DNA from: Coptodactyla brooksi
Lineage: Eukaryota > Arthropoda > Insecta > Coleoptera > Scarabaeidae
Assembly (NCBI GenBank): GCA_033557675.1
Contig: JAWQRM010000499.1
Location: forward strand, 1 to 22,031
Direction: 5' to 3'
Length of the DNA stretch: 22,031 bases
This document shows positions 9,254 through 17,100 of this stretch, piece by piece. The notes under the pieces are model-generated. The model ran no database searches. It was not told the origin of the DNA and saw only the letters and a list, made by a program, of their open reading frames with translations. Numbering within the stretch: position 1 is the first letter of the stretch; each line of letters opens with the position of its first letter. Made by a program: the position numbers and the translations under genes.

Positions 9254-10423
9254 CTGGTTACAAAGCAGTGTTGAGGTTAGGTTTAATGAAAGGAGTGAAC
9301 TTAGGAAGACAATACGCGAATGCATCCATATGAAAAATAATATTTATACTTTCATTATAAAAAGTCGCAGGTTCAAATCTCGTTCGGAGGTCAACATATT
9401 TTCTTGTTCCAATAAAAAGTAACCAATTAAAAAAAAATACTTATTTAGTATATGGGACAAGTTTCAAAAACTTTAAGTAAAGAAGTATAGAAAGTTTTGT
9501 TCTTGAATCAATAATATTTTGCACGTTTTAGACGCCTTACATGTTATACATTCGAACATTTTCTTCTTGCAATAGAAGTAAACAAAAATAATTATATGCT
9601 TTAGTTATTAACCAATTGAGAATTCATTGCAGTTGAAGGAGCTGTAATACACTAAGTTCAAGAAATTCTGTAAACTATTTGCACACTATTACCTTATATA
9701 CATACATGTCGTGTAAAATAACAGCATGCACAACTTTTAATTATTTTGTTATATGCAAATGTCAGGTGCAAATTTTATCAACACTTAACATTTACGTACA
9801 GTACTGTAGCTAAATAAATTACCATTACTTATTAAAAATTCTTTGAATTTGAAATCTAACTCTATATTTTTGGTGATAAACGTGCGAACTGAAATTCTAC
9901 TTTTTATTGTATATTAAAATATTGAATATCTTACCTTTGTGCAGTAACAGGAATAAATTGTGCAGTAGCGGCAATTTTTAAAATTGTCCCTGACGATTCG
10001 CTATGTATTATTCATCGTAGTACCAGTTAATCCATAATTTGTGTTCATAACGTATTGCAGTGATTTGTTTTAGAAACTAAGTTTAAATTAAAGAAATGTA
10101 TTATAATTTTCTTTAATATGCGAAAATTAGTTCATTTATCTTATAAAATAGCGTTACCAACCGTAGATATAGATGAGAAGTCTCCCTGTTAATAAATCAA
10201 CACCTCAAAAAGTTTTTTATACAAATTAAATGTAGATTTAAGAAATATACTATATTAACGGCCTAATTTTCAAAAATTAGTCCGTTATTGAAAAAACATT
10301 CCAAAAACAAATTTGGTTAGTATTACCAACCTTAAATATTAACAACCTGTATTGACAGTTTAACTAAAAAAAGTTCCCGTTTGGAACATTTCAATATTTT
10401 CGAAGAAAACCCAACGTCAAATA
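9254..10423. other. Intergenic region upstream of UQCR11, no gene recognised
   Basis: AT-rich with no recognisable coding motif on either strand. A hairpin lies at 10257-10286 (AACGG-CTAATTTT arm, one mismatch). TACCAACC motifs occur at 10155 and 10324. The last few hundred bases should hold the UQCR11 promoter. A lone RNA polymerase III B-box-like site (GGTTCAAATC, 9370-9379) has no matching tRNA fold. Confidence 0.5.
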
Positions 10424-10679
10424 ATGTCTCTGTTACAAAAATTTGGCAAAAAACACTTTGATATTCTTTCCCAATGGTAAGGTTACGTTATCTTCTTTGA
10501 ATTCGTAACTAGGTGGCTTTTCGATCAATTCTTATGTAACCATAAATTCTAGGGTTGGATCTGCAGCAACATTTGGTGTAGCTACAGGAATAGGAATTTG
10601 TTATTTCACGGAGTGGAAAGCCGTTTTAATGTATTTGCCTTATTATAATGGAAAGTACCCAAAAGAAGAAGAAAATTAG
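10424..10679 (+). CDS. UQCR11: Cytochrome b-c1 complex subunit 10 (UQCR11, 6.4-kDa protein), two exons
   Basis: Coding exons join(10424..10476, 10553..10679) give 59 aa. The 76-bp intron has GTAAGG at its start and TTCTAG at its end, and splits the Trp18 codon (TG/G). Exon 1 encodes MSLLQKFGKKHFDILSQW. Exon 2 encodes a membrane helix (GSAATFGVATGIGICYF) and the family signature TEWKAVLMYLPYYNGKYP, which corresponds to TDWR-ILDWVPYINGKF in the mammalian protein. The length matches the family (about 56 aa). The product is a single-pass accessory subunit of respiratory complex III in the mitochondrial inner membrane. The gene converges on the microprotein cluster, 109 bp away. Confidence 0.88.
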
Positions 10680-10716
10680 TGCGTTTATAAATTAATTTTT
10701 AATAGTTATGGTTATA

Positions 10717-10738
10717 AATAAATGACAAATTAAATAAA
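10717..10738 (+). terminator. Polyadenylation signals of UQCR11
   Basis: AATAAA at 10717-10722 and again at 10733-10738, which start 38 and 54 bases after the UQCR11 stop. Confidence 0.6.
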
Positions 10739-10741
10739 TCT

Positions 10742-10747
10742 TTTATT
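10742..10747 (-). terminator. Polyadenylation signal of the microprotein unit
   Basis: AATAAA on the minus strand, 41 bases past the stop of the last small ORF (10789). It lies only 3 bp from the last plus-strand signal of UQCR11, so the two convergent transcripts must nearly touch or overlap. Confidence 0.55.
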
Positions 10748-10788
10748 TAACGCATTGCCTAACATCTTTTGACAAATTTATTATGACA

Positions 10789-10989
10789 TTAATTCTCTAC
10801 ATTTTTTTTGTTTTCCTTATCGTATAATATTGTTGCATAACCTTCAGCTTCGGACAACCTTCGCCGCATGGCCCACGGTTTATAGAAATACTTATGACCA
10901 CCATAAAAACAGGCCGTAAATCCAAGAACAGCCGCCAAAAGCAACATAGGGTTTCCTCGTTGTTTTGCCTTCCAAGCTTGAAACGACAT
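10789..10989 (-). CDS. 66-aa single-pass microprotein, third ORF of a tricistronic unit
   Basis: The reading frame runs from ATG at 10989 to TAA. It has a basic N terminus (AWKAKQRGNP), a membrane helix at about residues 14-30 (MLLLAAVLGFTACFYGG), then YFYKPWAMRRRLSEAEG and a charged tail. The pattern (short N terminus, one helix, aromatic-KP, basic tail) resembles small mitochondrial inner- or outer-membrane proteins. I do not recognise the family. It begins 6 bases after the stop of the upstream ORF, with G at -3 of its ATG. Mitochondrial localisation is inferred from the shape of the protein and from its UQCR11 neighbour. Confidence 0.65.
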   Translation of the reverse strand: MSFQAWKAKQRGNPMLLLAAVLGFTACFYGGHKYFYKPWAMRRRLSEAEGYATILYDKENKKNVEN

Positions 10990-10995
10990 GTCTTG

Positions 10996-11133
10996 TCAAT
11001 TTTCTTCAGTACTCTTTTCTCGCTTATACTTAATAAATAGCGGTTTCCAAATATAAAAACCTCCTAGAACGCCAACCGCTACGGCCACCCCAAGTTGTAT
11101 ACCAGTAAGTCCGGCAGGTCTTCTAATTCTCAT
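10996..11133 (-). CDS. 45-aa PIGBOS1-like microprotein, second ORF of the unit
   Basis: ATG at 11133, TGA at 10996-10998. The protein starts MRIRRPAGLTG, then a membrane helix at about 9-28 (LTGIQLGVAVAVGVLGGFYI), then WKPLFIKYKREKSTEEN. The helix end GGFYIWKPLFIKY is close by eye to the GGIYIFQPVFEQY part of vertebrate PIGBOS1, a 54-aa protein of the mitochondrial outer membrane, so a PIGBOS1 relationship is plausible but unproven. It is too short for usual gene finders. It lies 14 nt after the first ORF and 6 nt before the third, with no splice sites that would fuse them. Confidence 0.65.
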   Translation of the reverse strand: MRIRRPAGLTGIQLGVAVAVGVLGGFYIWKPLFIKYKREKSTEEN

Positions 11134-11147
11134 AACAAATTTGTAGG

Positions 11148-11273
11148 TTATTTCACTTCGCGATTCCTAACCTCTTTCTTAGTCACTACAAGCGGTTTCA
11201 CAAATAGAAAGGTTAAGTGTAAGGTTACCGCGGTGCCAAGTATCAATTTTAGAACGTTTTTCTTATTAGACAT
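11148..11273 (-). CDS. 41-aa single-pass microprotein, first ORF of the unit
   Basis: ATG at 11273, TAA at 11148-11150. The protein is MSNKKN followed by a helix (about residues 7-25, VLKLILGTAVTLHLTFLFV), then KPLVVTKKEVRNREVK. It shares with the two downstream ORFs the layout helix, hydrophobic/aromatic residues, KP, then a basic tail. No family was recognised. Being first in the transcript it would be translated by normal scanning. The next ATG is only 14 nt past its stop, which fits reinitiation or leaky scanning. Confidence 0.55.
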   Translation of the reverse strand: MSNKKNVLKLILGTAVTLHLTFLFVKPLVVTKKEVRNREVK

Positions 11274-11373
11274 TACGAAAAATACAGTTTTTAAATTAAC
11301 AAACGCGGTTGGAACGTATCCGTTTCATGTTATTAAAACACGTGAGGTGCTTGAAACTTTATTTAAATAATTA

Positions 11374-11913
11374 GGAATTCCCCATAATGATTGTGCCTAA
11401 AGTGATTTTTAAATAACACAAAACGATGTTCAGCATGTAAATATTTATATGTATTATAAAAATATAAAATTGGGGTAGTTTTTGTAATATTTTACAGATT
11501 ACTATTGTTGTTTATTAAACCAGTAAAAAAATGATAGGCCCTCGATGAAATTAGCTGAGATGTAAAAAATTCAAATAAAATGTAAAGAAATGTGTTATGA
11601 TCTTTTATTAATTTGAAAAAAAAAAATTCATTCATCCTTTAAAATATTAAAAAAAAACATGAAATTCATTAGAACTATAATACCAACCCTAGATTTAGCA
11701 CACCAGTGTTGTTTTTATATAAAATAACTAGATTACAGAAACATACGTATTTTTATTTTTAATTCGCATTTAAAGTATGTTTTTAATTGCTTGTTTTCAG
11801 TGCATAAAATATATTTTTATGCAAAAGTGTCTTTATGCGCAAGTGCGTTAAAATAAAACATAACCAAAAAACTAGTTTTGACAACGATCACCGCAATCTG
11901 ATATAAACAGTTA
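11374..11913. other. Upstream region of the microprotein unit, no gene recognised
   Basis: Very AT-rich DNA that should contain the promoter of the minus-strand tricistronic unit. It holds a TACCAACC motif at 11681 within TACCAACCCTAGATTTAG, which is close to the copy at 10155 (TACCAACCGTAGATATAG). No coding signal was seen. Confidence 0.45.
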
Positions 11914-12362
11914 CACTTGATACATGGAATCAAAGTCAATTATTATCCCCGCCTCGACGACCTTTTTTTAGTTTGTTCTAATGTGGCGCCCCTTGCGGAA
12001 GAATCTGAAGGTACGTTGCTACCTGTTCCCACGCGATCAACGTAACCTGTACACAGTGGGTGTCTGACCTGACTTAGTCAGGACATTTTATTCACGCGTA
12101 ATACAAATAAATCTCACAAATTATAAAAATAGATGAAAATTGCAGAAAACGAAGTCACTGCGAAATCCCAAACTGTCAAAACATTAAATTATGGTACAGG
12201 TTATGTTGATTCGGACACCTTCAGAGTTCTCCGCAAGGGGCGCCACATTGGAACAGACTGAAAAGAGATCGACGAGGTGGGGGTAATAGTTGACTTAGAA
12301 ATTGGTTCCATCTTTCTAAAGGAATGTAAGTGGAAGTGGAGTCTCCTTATTCTTACTCCGTG
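11914..12362. mobile_element. MITE copy 2 (left end truncated)
   Basis: The same family as 8842-9253. It begins inside the left arm at CACTTGATACATGGAATCAA, lacking the outermost 30 bp or so, and runs to the intact right end CTCCTTATTCTTACTCCGTG. Here the inner arm extends further (CGCCCCTTGCGGA and ACCTTCAGA on both sides), so the full inverted repeat is about 140 bp. About 60 bp of the centre (GATGAAAATTGCAGAAAACG and following) is absent from copy 1. Only 27 bp separate it from the piggyBac insertion site, and those 27 bp appear to belong to the older piggyBac copy. Confidence 0.82.
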
Positions 12363-12385
12363 GTAAAACTCATGTGTACGTTGCT

Positions 12386-12389
12386 TTAA
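12386..12389. other. TTAA target-site duplication, left
   Basis: TTAA directly outside the left terminus, paired with TTAA at 14901-14904. This is the expected piggyBac target duplication. Confidence 0.9.
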
Positions 12390-12427
12390 CCCTTAGCTGG
12401 TGACACCGCATATTAGTGTCATAAGCA

Positions 12428-12451
12428 GTGACACGGAGTCTTGCAGACTCC
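12428..12451. repeat. Left subterminal palindromic repeat of piggyBac
   Basis: GTGACACGGAGTC followed by TTGCAGACTCC. The core GGAGTCTTGCAGACTCC is an imperfect palindrome and is the exact reverse complement of the 17-bp core at 14707-14723. It is a candidate transposase-binding site, by analogy with piggyBac subterminal repeats. Confidence 0.7.
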
Positions 12452-12802
12452 AATATATCAATACCCATGGTTCATTGATGAAGTGAAATACAATTTTTAT
12501 TTTTCAATAAATCAAACAATAACTACCTTTTTAGAATATTTACTGAACGAGAATTAAAAATTTTCACAGAATTAACAAATTTAGGATGATATAAAAAAGA
12601 TGTTGCAATATTTGTGGAAAAAAAGGACAACAATGTAACTTAGTACACTAACATTACAACAATTAAAAAAATAATTCTTAGCAACTATAATAAACAAGTC
12701 TAAAGATCAAAGTGTAACACAATATAAAAATTTTCTTTATAAATTAAAAACTATAAAAACTGCCACCCGGTACAAGTTCGTCATATGATTCATAACGTCG
12801 GT

Positions 12803-14671
12803 TCACGTCATTTTATTTTCACAGCATTTAACACAGCATTTCCGTGAGCATTGAAGACAAATTGGTTTCCTGCACTCTATACATAGGTAACATGTTTTCC
12901 TTCGCTTTTGAGAAGGACAAATATAGCAATACTTCCGAATTTCCAATTTGTCTTCAACTCTTTCTTCGCAGGTTTCCTCTATTTTAAGTATTCTTGTAAT
13001 TAACAATTTTAGTTCTCTTGGAATATTTTGTGTGTTTAGTCTTCTGCGCAAGTGATCTTCAACTAATTCGCTAGCAACGCTTTTTATATAATGAAATCTG
13101 CTAATATTATTATTCGGATTGGACGAATATATTATGTACGAATTGACGCTGCATATATCTACAACCTTGTAGAAAATTGCCATAGGCCATCTACAGGTTC
13201 GACGGCTGCAAGAATACTTTGTTGTTTTTTCATCAATTGTATCAACTCCCCCTTTCGTTAAATTATACCACGAAATAATTTCGGGAATGTTTTGTTCTTT
13301 ATCGGTGTCTTCGCTATGATGCATTGATGAAAGAAGAACAACGGCCTTATTGCGTTTCGGTACATAGGATAGAAGAGTTAAGTGCTTCGTAAAGCCATAT
13401 AAACTTTCACCTACTTTTCGATTGTTATTAGGTAAAAATTTTGTTGGAATCTCACCTTTATTTTTTTTCATTGTTCCAACTAGGGTTAATTTTTTTTCCA
13501 GCAAATAAGTAGCAAGCTGCACCGATGAATACCAGTTATCGGTTGTAATATTTCTGTTCGAATTATACAATGGTTTACAAAGTCTTAAGACCGCCTGCGT
13601 AGGTACACTCATTTTTTTTTCATTGGCAGGTAGACTGTAACCATCAGTACCCTTGCCAGCATAAATATAAGCATTGTACAAATAGCTGGTACGTGCATCC
13701 GTCAAACATTGTATTTTTATCCCATACTTGCAAGGTTTACTTGGAATATACATTTTGAAGGAGCATCGTCCTCTGAAGCTCACCAACATTTCATCTATGG
13801 TGGCATTTGCTCCAAGTATATAATTGGTTTGTGCATTTTGCACAAATAATTCAAAAAAATCATGTATTGCCGCATCCGGGTGAATCAGTTTTCTCTCATT
13901 TCTGTCGTCTGGGTTATCAAATCTCATAGCAACTAACAAAACGAGGAACCTTTTTTCCGAAAAAACTGCTCGAAATATCTCCCTCCCACTGCCATCAGTC
14001 GCAAAAATGCTTCTTACATCTTCATGGTTAGACTTGAAGATAGAGGTATATAGTAGTACTCCTAAAAATGCTTTCATCTCAATAAGATCAGTATCTCGAA
14101 GTTCTGGCTTATTGATTCGTTTATACTTCTCACGCATTTCTCCTAATTTTTTATTTGTCCATTGAATGCATATTTCATACATTTCCGGTGAAAACATTCT
14201 GTGAAAATCAGAGCAGGGATTATTGTTTTCCACTTGCGCACGTACTACTGGAAGTCTGATAATATTAGCTGCAGGAGTGCGAACATTCCTTGTTGGTTCT
14301 TTTATTGCCCATTTAAATCTATTCTTTTTATTCTTCCCATAATAATAATTCTTCGTATTTTCTTCTCTTTCCGAAACGTTGTCAATATTTTGTGTCTCAT
14401 TTAGATCTATATCCATTGGGGTCACTGGGTCGGTAGCATTATGTGCGTCATCATTATTTTCATTACACTCAACTTCATCATTATCAGCTTCACTACCGTC
14501 AGTTTTTTCATTACCTTCACCATCGCTAAGTTCACTATCTGTCTCATGTTCACTCACAATATAACTTGGATCGTCTATCTCATCTTCACTCATATCACTC
14601 CCCACTTCCTCACTCCATTTCAAACATATTTCCTCAAAATTAGGGTCTAATACATTAATTCTTTTACTCAT
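12803..14671 (-). CDS. piggyBac transposase, 622 aa, apparently functional
   Basis: DDD transposase (DDE_Tnp_1_7 type) that cuts at element ends and inserts into TTAA. The start is the ATG at 14671 (MSKRINVLDP). The open frame extends 74 codons upstream to a TTG in the terminal repeat, but no upstream start is convincing. Residues 22-105 are acidic and low-complexity. The catalytic core has D293 in TIDEMLVSFRGR, D378 in NITTDNWYSS, and D477/D480 in LTKGGVDTID, all as in the family. SCSRRTCRWPM (487-497) follows. The C-terminal Cys-rich domain (about 582-617, CYIC, CYLCIEC, CLQC, CCVKCC) is the zinc-binding end that contacts subterminal DNA in known piggyBac proteins. No stops or frameshifts are present. 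The plus-strand ORFs at 14201-14650 are antisense. Confidence 0.95.
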   Translation of the reverse strand: MSKRINVLDPNFEEICLKWSEEVGSDMSEDEIDDPSYIVSEHETDSELSDGEGNEKTDGSEADNDEVECNENNDDAHNATDPVTPMDIDLNETQNIDNVSEREENTKNYYYGKNKKNRFKWAIKEPTRNVRTPAANIIRLPVVRAQVENNNPCSDFHRMFSPEMYEICIQWTNKKLGEMREKYKRINKPELRDTDLIEMKAFLGVLLYTSIFKSNHEDVRSIFATDGSGREIFRAVFSEKRFLVLLVAMRFDNPDDRNERKLIHPDAAIHDFFELFVQNAQTNYILGANATIDEMLVSFRGRCSFKMYIPSKPCKYGIKIQCLTDARTSYLYNAYIYAGKGTDGYSLPANEKKMSVPTQAVLRLCKPLYNSNRNITTDNWYSSVQLATYLLEKKLTLVGTMKKNKGEIPTKFLPNNNRKVGESLYGFTKHLTLLSYVPKRNKAVVLLSSMHHSEDTDKEQNIPEIISWYNLTKGGVDTIDEKTTKYSCSRRTCRWPMAIFYKVVDICSVNSYIIYSSNPNNNISRFHYIKSVASELVEDHLRRRLNTQNIPRELKLLITRILKIEETCEERVEDKLEIRKYCYICPSQKRRKTCYLCIECRKPICLQCSRKCCVKCCENKMT

Positions 14672-14699
14672 AATGAAATTACTTTTACTGACACTGATG

Positions 14700-14723
14700 G
14701 TGACACGGAGTCTGCAAGACTCC
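14700..14723. repeat. Inner right subterminal palindromic repeat of piggyBac
   Basis: GTGACACGGAGTC then TGCAAGACTCC, just upstream of the transposase start (29 bp from the ATG). It is in the same orientation as the left copy. Besides a role in transposition it could affect the promoter of the transposase. Confidence 0.7.
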
Positions 14724-14866
14724 GACAACGATGTATATCCGTTGATCAAAACGTGACGATGTAATCTCTTTAACATATAAAAGTATACTAAAGTAGGGGT
14801 AGGTACTGTGGCTGTTGTGATTGGTATATGTTTGTAGTGGGATAAATAACGAAATGAATAACGCGA

Positions 14867-14891
14867 GGAGTCTGGCTGACTCCGCGTCACC
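14867..14891. repeat. Outer right subterminal palindromic repeat of piggyBac
   Basis: GGAGTCTGGCTGACTCC followed by GCGTCACC, running directly into the right terminal repeat. It is the inverted counterpart of the left copy, with a diverged centre. Confidence 0.7.
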
Positions 14892-14900
14892 AACTAAGGG

Positions 14901-14904
14901 TTAA
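14901..14904. other. TTAA target-site duplication, right
   Basis: TTAA immediately outside the right terminus, matching 12386-12389. Collapsing the two restores the reading frame of the older piggyBac copy. Confidence 0.9.
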
Positions 14905-15106
14905 GAGTATATATTCGAAATAACCCATCGAGATACGGAATCAAAATCCAATGTTTAACAGATGCCAGAAATAACTATCTTCACAATGTCTATATTTACT
15001 CATGCAAAGGTTCTGAGGATAAACCTTTATCACCAGAAGAAAAAACATACCCGTTCCATCTCAGTCACTTATTAGGTTAGTGAAGCCAATAGAAAAAAGT
15101 AACAGA

Positions 15107-15165
15107 AACTGGAGACTCATCGAGTATATGAGTCTCCAGTTACTCTCCCGTAACTGGAGACTCAT
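15107..15165. repeat. 14-bp perfect hairpin plus a third direct copy
   Basis: AACTGGAGACTCAT (15107-15120), a 7-nt loop, the exact complement ATGAGTCTCCAGTT (15128-15141), then AACTGGAGACTCAT again (15152-15165). It lies inside the old piggyBac relic, right after the NRN codons, where no such sequence is expected. Confidence 0.85.
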
Positions 15166-16363
15166 AAGGGACTCATACCTCGAAACGAAATAGAGAAATC
15201 AACAGTACTCTTTATGTGTTTACTAAAGAACTAGATTTCTTCAATACATCATTCTATAAGCACTGGCACTGAAATTGGCAAACCGGAGATAATGATCGAT
15301 TGCAATCTATCAAAGGGAGGAATTGATAGTTAGGATAAGAAATGTGCTAATTATTCATCAAGTAGAAGAACAAGATACTGGCCTATGAAACCTCTTTCCT
15401 TGCAGTGGTAAATATTAATGGAGTAAATGCATACGTCATTCGCCAACACTGCAAAAAACTAAAAACTATTGACCGGTTACAGTTTTTAAAGGCACTGGCG
15501 AAAACTTCAGTTACAACTCATTTGCAGAAAAGAACATATTACTACTCACCTAGAGCATTGAAAAGAAAAATTGTCGAAAATATATCGAATATTGTGTAAC
15601 CAACGACGAACAATAGTTTTATTTTTTAAGTACTTAATGTAATAGATTAAATTTTATTTTATTTTTTTAAGAAAACATGGAAGCACTAGAATATTATTTA
15701 ATAGTAGAATTACGCGCAAAAATGGAACTTTTATAATTTTATTGAATGTTGCCTAATAAATTTCTCGGCGGCATGTGATATCGGCATGTAGCAATTGTGT
15801 AACTTTTATGGATCGTAGCTGTTGAGGGGTAAAAACTCTTCTTCTAAATTTACGTAATTTTTGAATGAACCGAGTGCTTATTTCATAGGTAATGTTTTAC
15901 TGCATCGACCGAATATGAAATGTTTGTTAGCCTAACCAACCTTATCAAACAAAAATGGTACGGGGTAACTTTAGGAAGCATATGGCTTTGCAGGATCATG
16001 TATTCATGTTCCAGCAGATAAATCAAAAGAGACGACATCAAAATAAGAAATGTTTGTAATGTGTGGAAATGAGATTGAAATGAAGTTAGTAGGAATTGAA
16101 TATAATAACATGTCAAAGTACAATTGGAAACGAAAATTCAGCAGATAAACTGGATACCAGAGAAGCCTTAGTCTGAGTTAATATTTTTGCAGTAGAAATA
16201 AAATCCAAATTTGTGTTATATGTACTAAAGCATACTCTTTTTGTATATTCTAAATTTTTCTACCCCTTGTGGGGGGTGGCGCCAGTAGTTTACGCCTTAA
16301 ACTTTTTAATACAATACTATATCATGTCCTGACTTATTTGAAAGACTTTAAAAAGGAAAGGAA

Positions 16364-16431
16364 ATGGTTATATATTATGATATTACTGTATCAGGCGGTG
16401 CCGCCTGAAACAATAATATCGTAATAACCAT
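16364..16431. repeat. Small foldback repeat, about 33-bp imperfect arms
   Basis: ATGGTTAT to ATCAGGCGG on the left pairs with CCGCCTGA to ATAACCAT on the right around a one- or two-base centre, with a few mismatches. No coding content. It may be a tiny foldback element. Confidence 0.75.
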
Positions 16432-16730
16432 ATCATAACCGCACAATAATTAAAAATCTTTAAGAAACGCTTTTCTACATTGGTATGTGTTATTCCGATA
16501 CTGATGTGTGTGATTTGATTTATCACACGCCTTTGTCTAAGCGCTTTCGGTACGCTTTATGAATTAAGAGAGTTATAATTTGATTTACTATTATCATTGA
16601 TAGCATTGTTAGCATCCAATAAATTCTTAGATGCATTTGAAGGTTGATGGAAGGTTCTTGGATGCATTTACAGAAATTGAAAAACAGATGGCTAATACAG
16701 TTTAGTCGTCTATACCGAGTGGGTAGGAGA

Positions 16731-16763
16731 TTGGGTACATCTCATTCTATGAGATGTACCCAA
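16731..16763. repeat. Perfect 15-bp hairpin with 3-nt loop
   Basis: TTGGGTACATCTCAT, loop TCT, ATGAGATGTACCCAA. The arms are identical, so it is either young or maintained. Confidence 0.85.
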
Positions 16764-17100
16764 CCTTCGCAGGCGCACTGTGTAGGTCCTTCCAATAAAA
16801 AAAGTTCATATGAGCATATGTTCCAAAATGCTTCTTTTGTTTCTTGTTTATTCAATTTTCACCATTAAGGCAAACAATAGTTAACTAAATCTAACTCAAA
16901 AGGAACCAAGAAATTAAAGTTCGAAATGTCCTTCGCTACCAACAATCCTCGATTCACATCGTCTTCTCGTCGAGCCCAGTACGGGTGCAAACATTTCTGG
17001 CATATTCTTAATGATACAACAACTCTTCTCAATACGTTCTCGTAGAGTTTATAAACGAGTTCTTTATTGAACTGATTCCTCTCTTCCACATTATCTCCCA

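Larger units (their letters stand above)
12390..14900 (-). mobile_element. Apparently intact piggyBac-family transposon, 2,511 bp
   Basis: The termini are CCCTTAGCTGGTGAC (12390-12404) and, on the other strand, CCCTTAGTTGGTGAC (14900-14886), which are 14/15 identical. Both are flanked by TTAA. Inside each end lie copies of a GTGACRCGGAGTC palindrome (12428-12451, 14700-14723, 14867-14891). One long transposase ORF fills the minus strand. The conserved termini, exact target duplication and open ORF mean recent insertion and possible activity. It sits inside an older piggyBac copy. Confidence 0.92.
12363..15599 (+). pseudogene. Old, decayed piggyBac transposase, split by the intact piggyBac
   Basis: The relic is at 12363-12389 and 14905-15599 on plus. 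When the younger element and one TTAA are removed, the frame ALRVYIRNNPSRYGIK reads across the site, matching the FKMYIPSKPCKYGIK region. It continues IQCLTDARNNYLHNVYIYSCKG (14944-15010), then PLSPEEK, then in another frame LVKPIEKSNRN (15077-15108). After a hairpin insertion come KPEIMIDCNLSKGGIDS with the third catalytic Asp (15280-15330), DKKCANYSSSRRTRYWPM, and INGVNAYVIRQHCK to LQKRTYYYSP (15411-15560), stopping at 15599. The N-terminal half is missing, and there are several stops and shifts. The product would be inactive. Confidence 0.85.
15600..17100. other. Region without a recognised gene; several hairpins
   Basis: AT-rich DNA after the piggyBac relic. Apart from the two inverted repeats listed separately (16364-16431, 16731-16763) it has a 7-bp hairpin, GTGTGAT/ATCACAC, near 16509-16529. 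A 78-codon minus-strand ORF (16865-17101, MGDNVEERNQFNKEL at its start, CQKCLHPYW in the middle) has ordinary amino-acid composition, but I recognise nothing in it and no flanking splice signals convince me. Confidence 0.4.

Noticed and set aside
9362..9390. Possible tRNA or tRNA-derived SINE (GGTTCAAATC box)
   Set aside because: No acceptor stem, a poorly paired T-arm and no convincing A box. A lone B-box-like match is expected by chance.
14201..14650. Three plus-strand ORFs of 61-69 codons
   Set aside because: They are antisense to the acidic N-terminal part of the transposase and rich in S/I/F because of it.
14672..14893. 74-codon N-terminal extension of the piggyBac transposase frame
   Set aside because: It starts at a TTG inside the terminal repeat. 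The conserved MSKR start with its acidic N terminus is at 14671.
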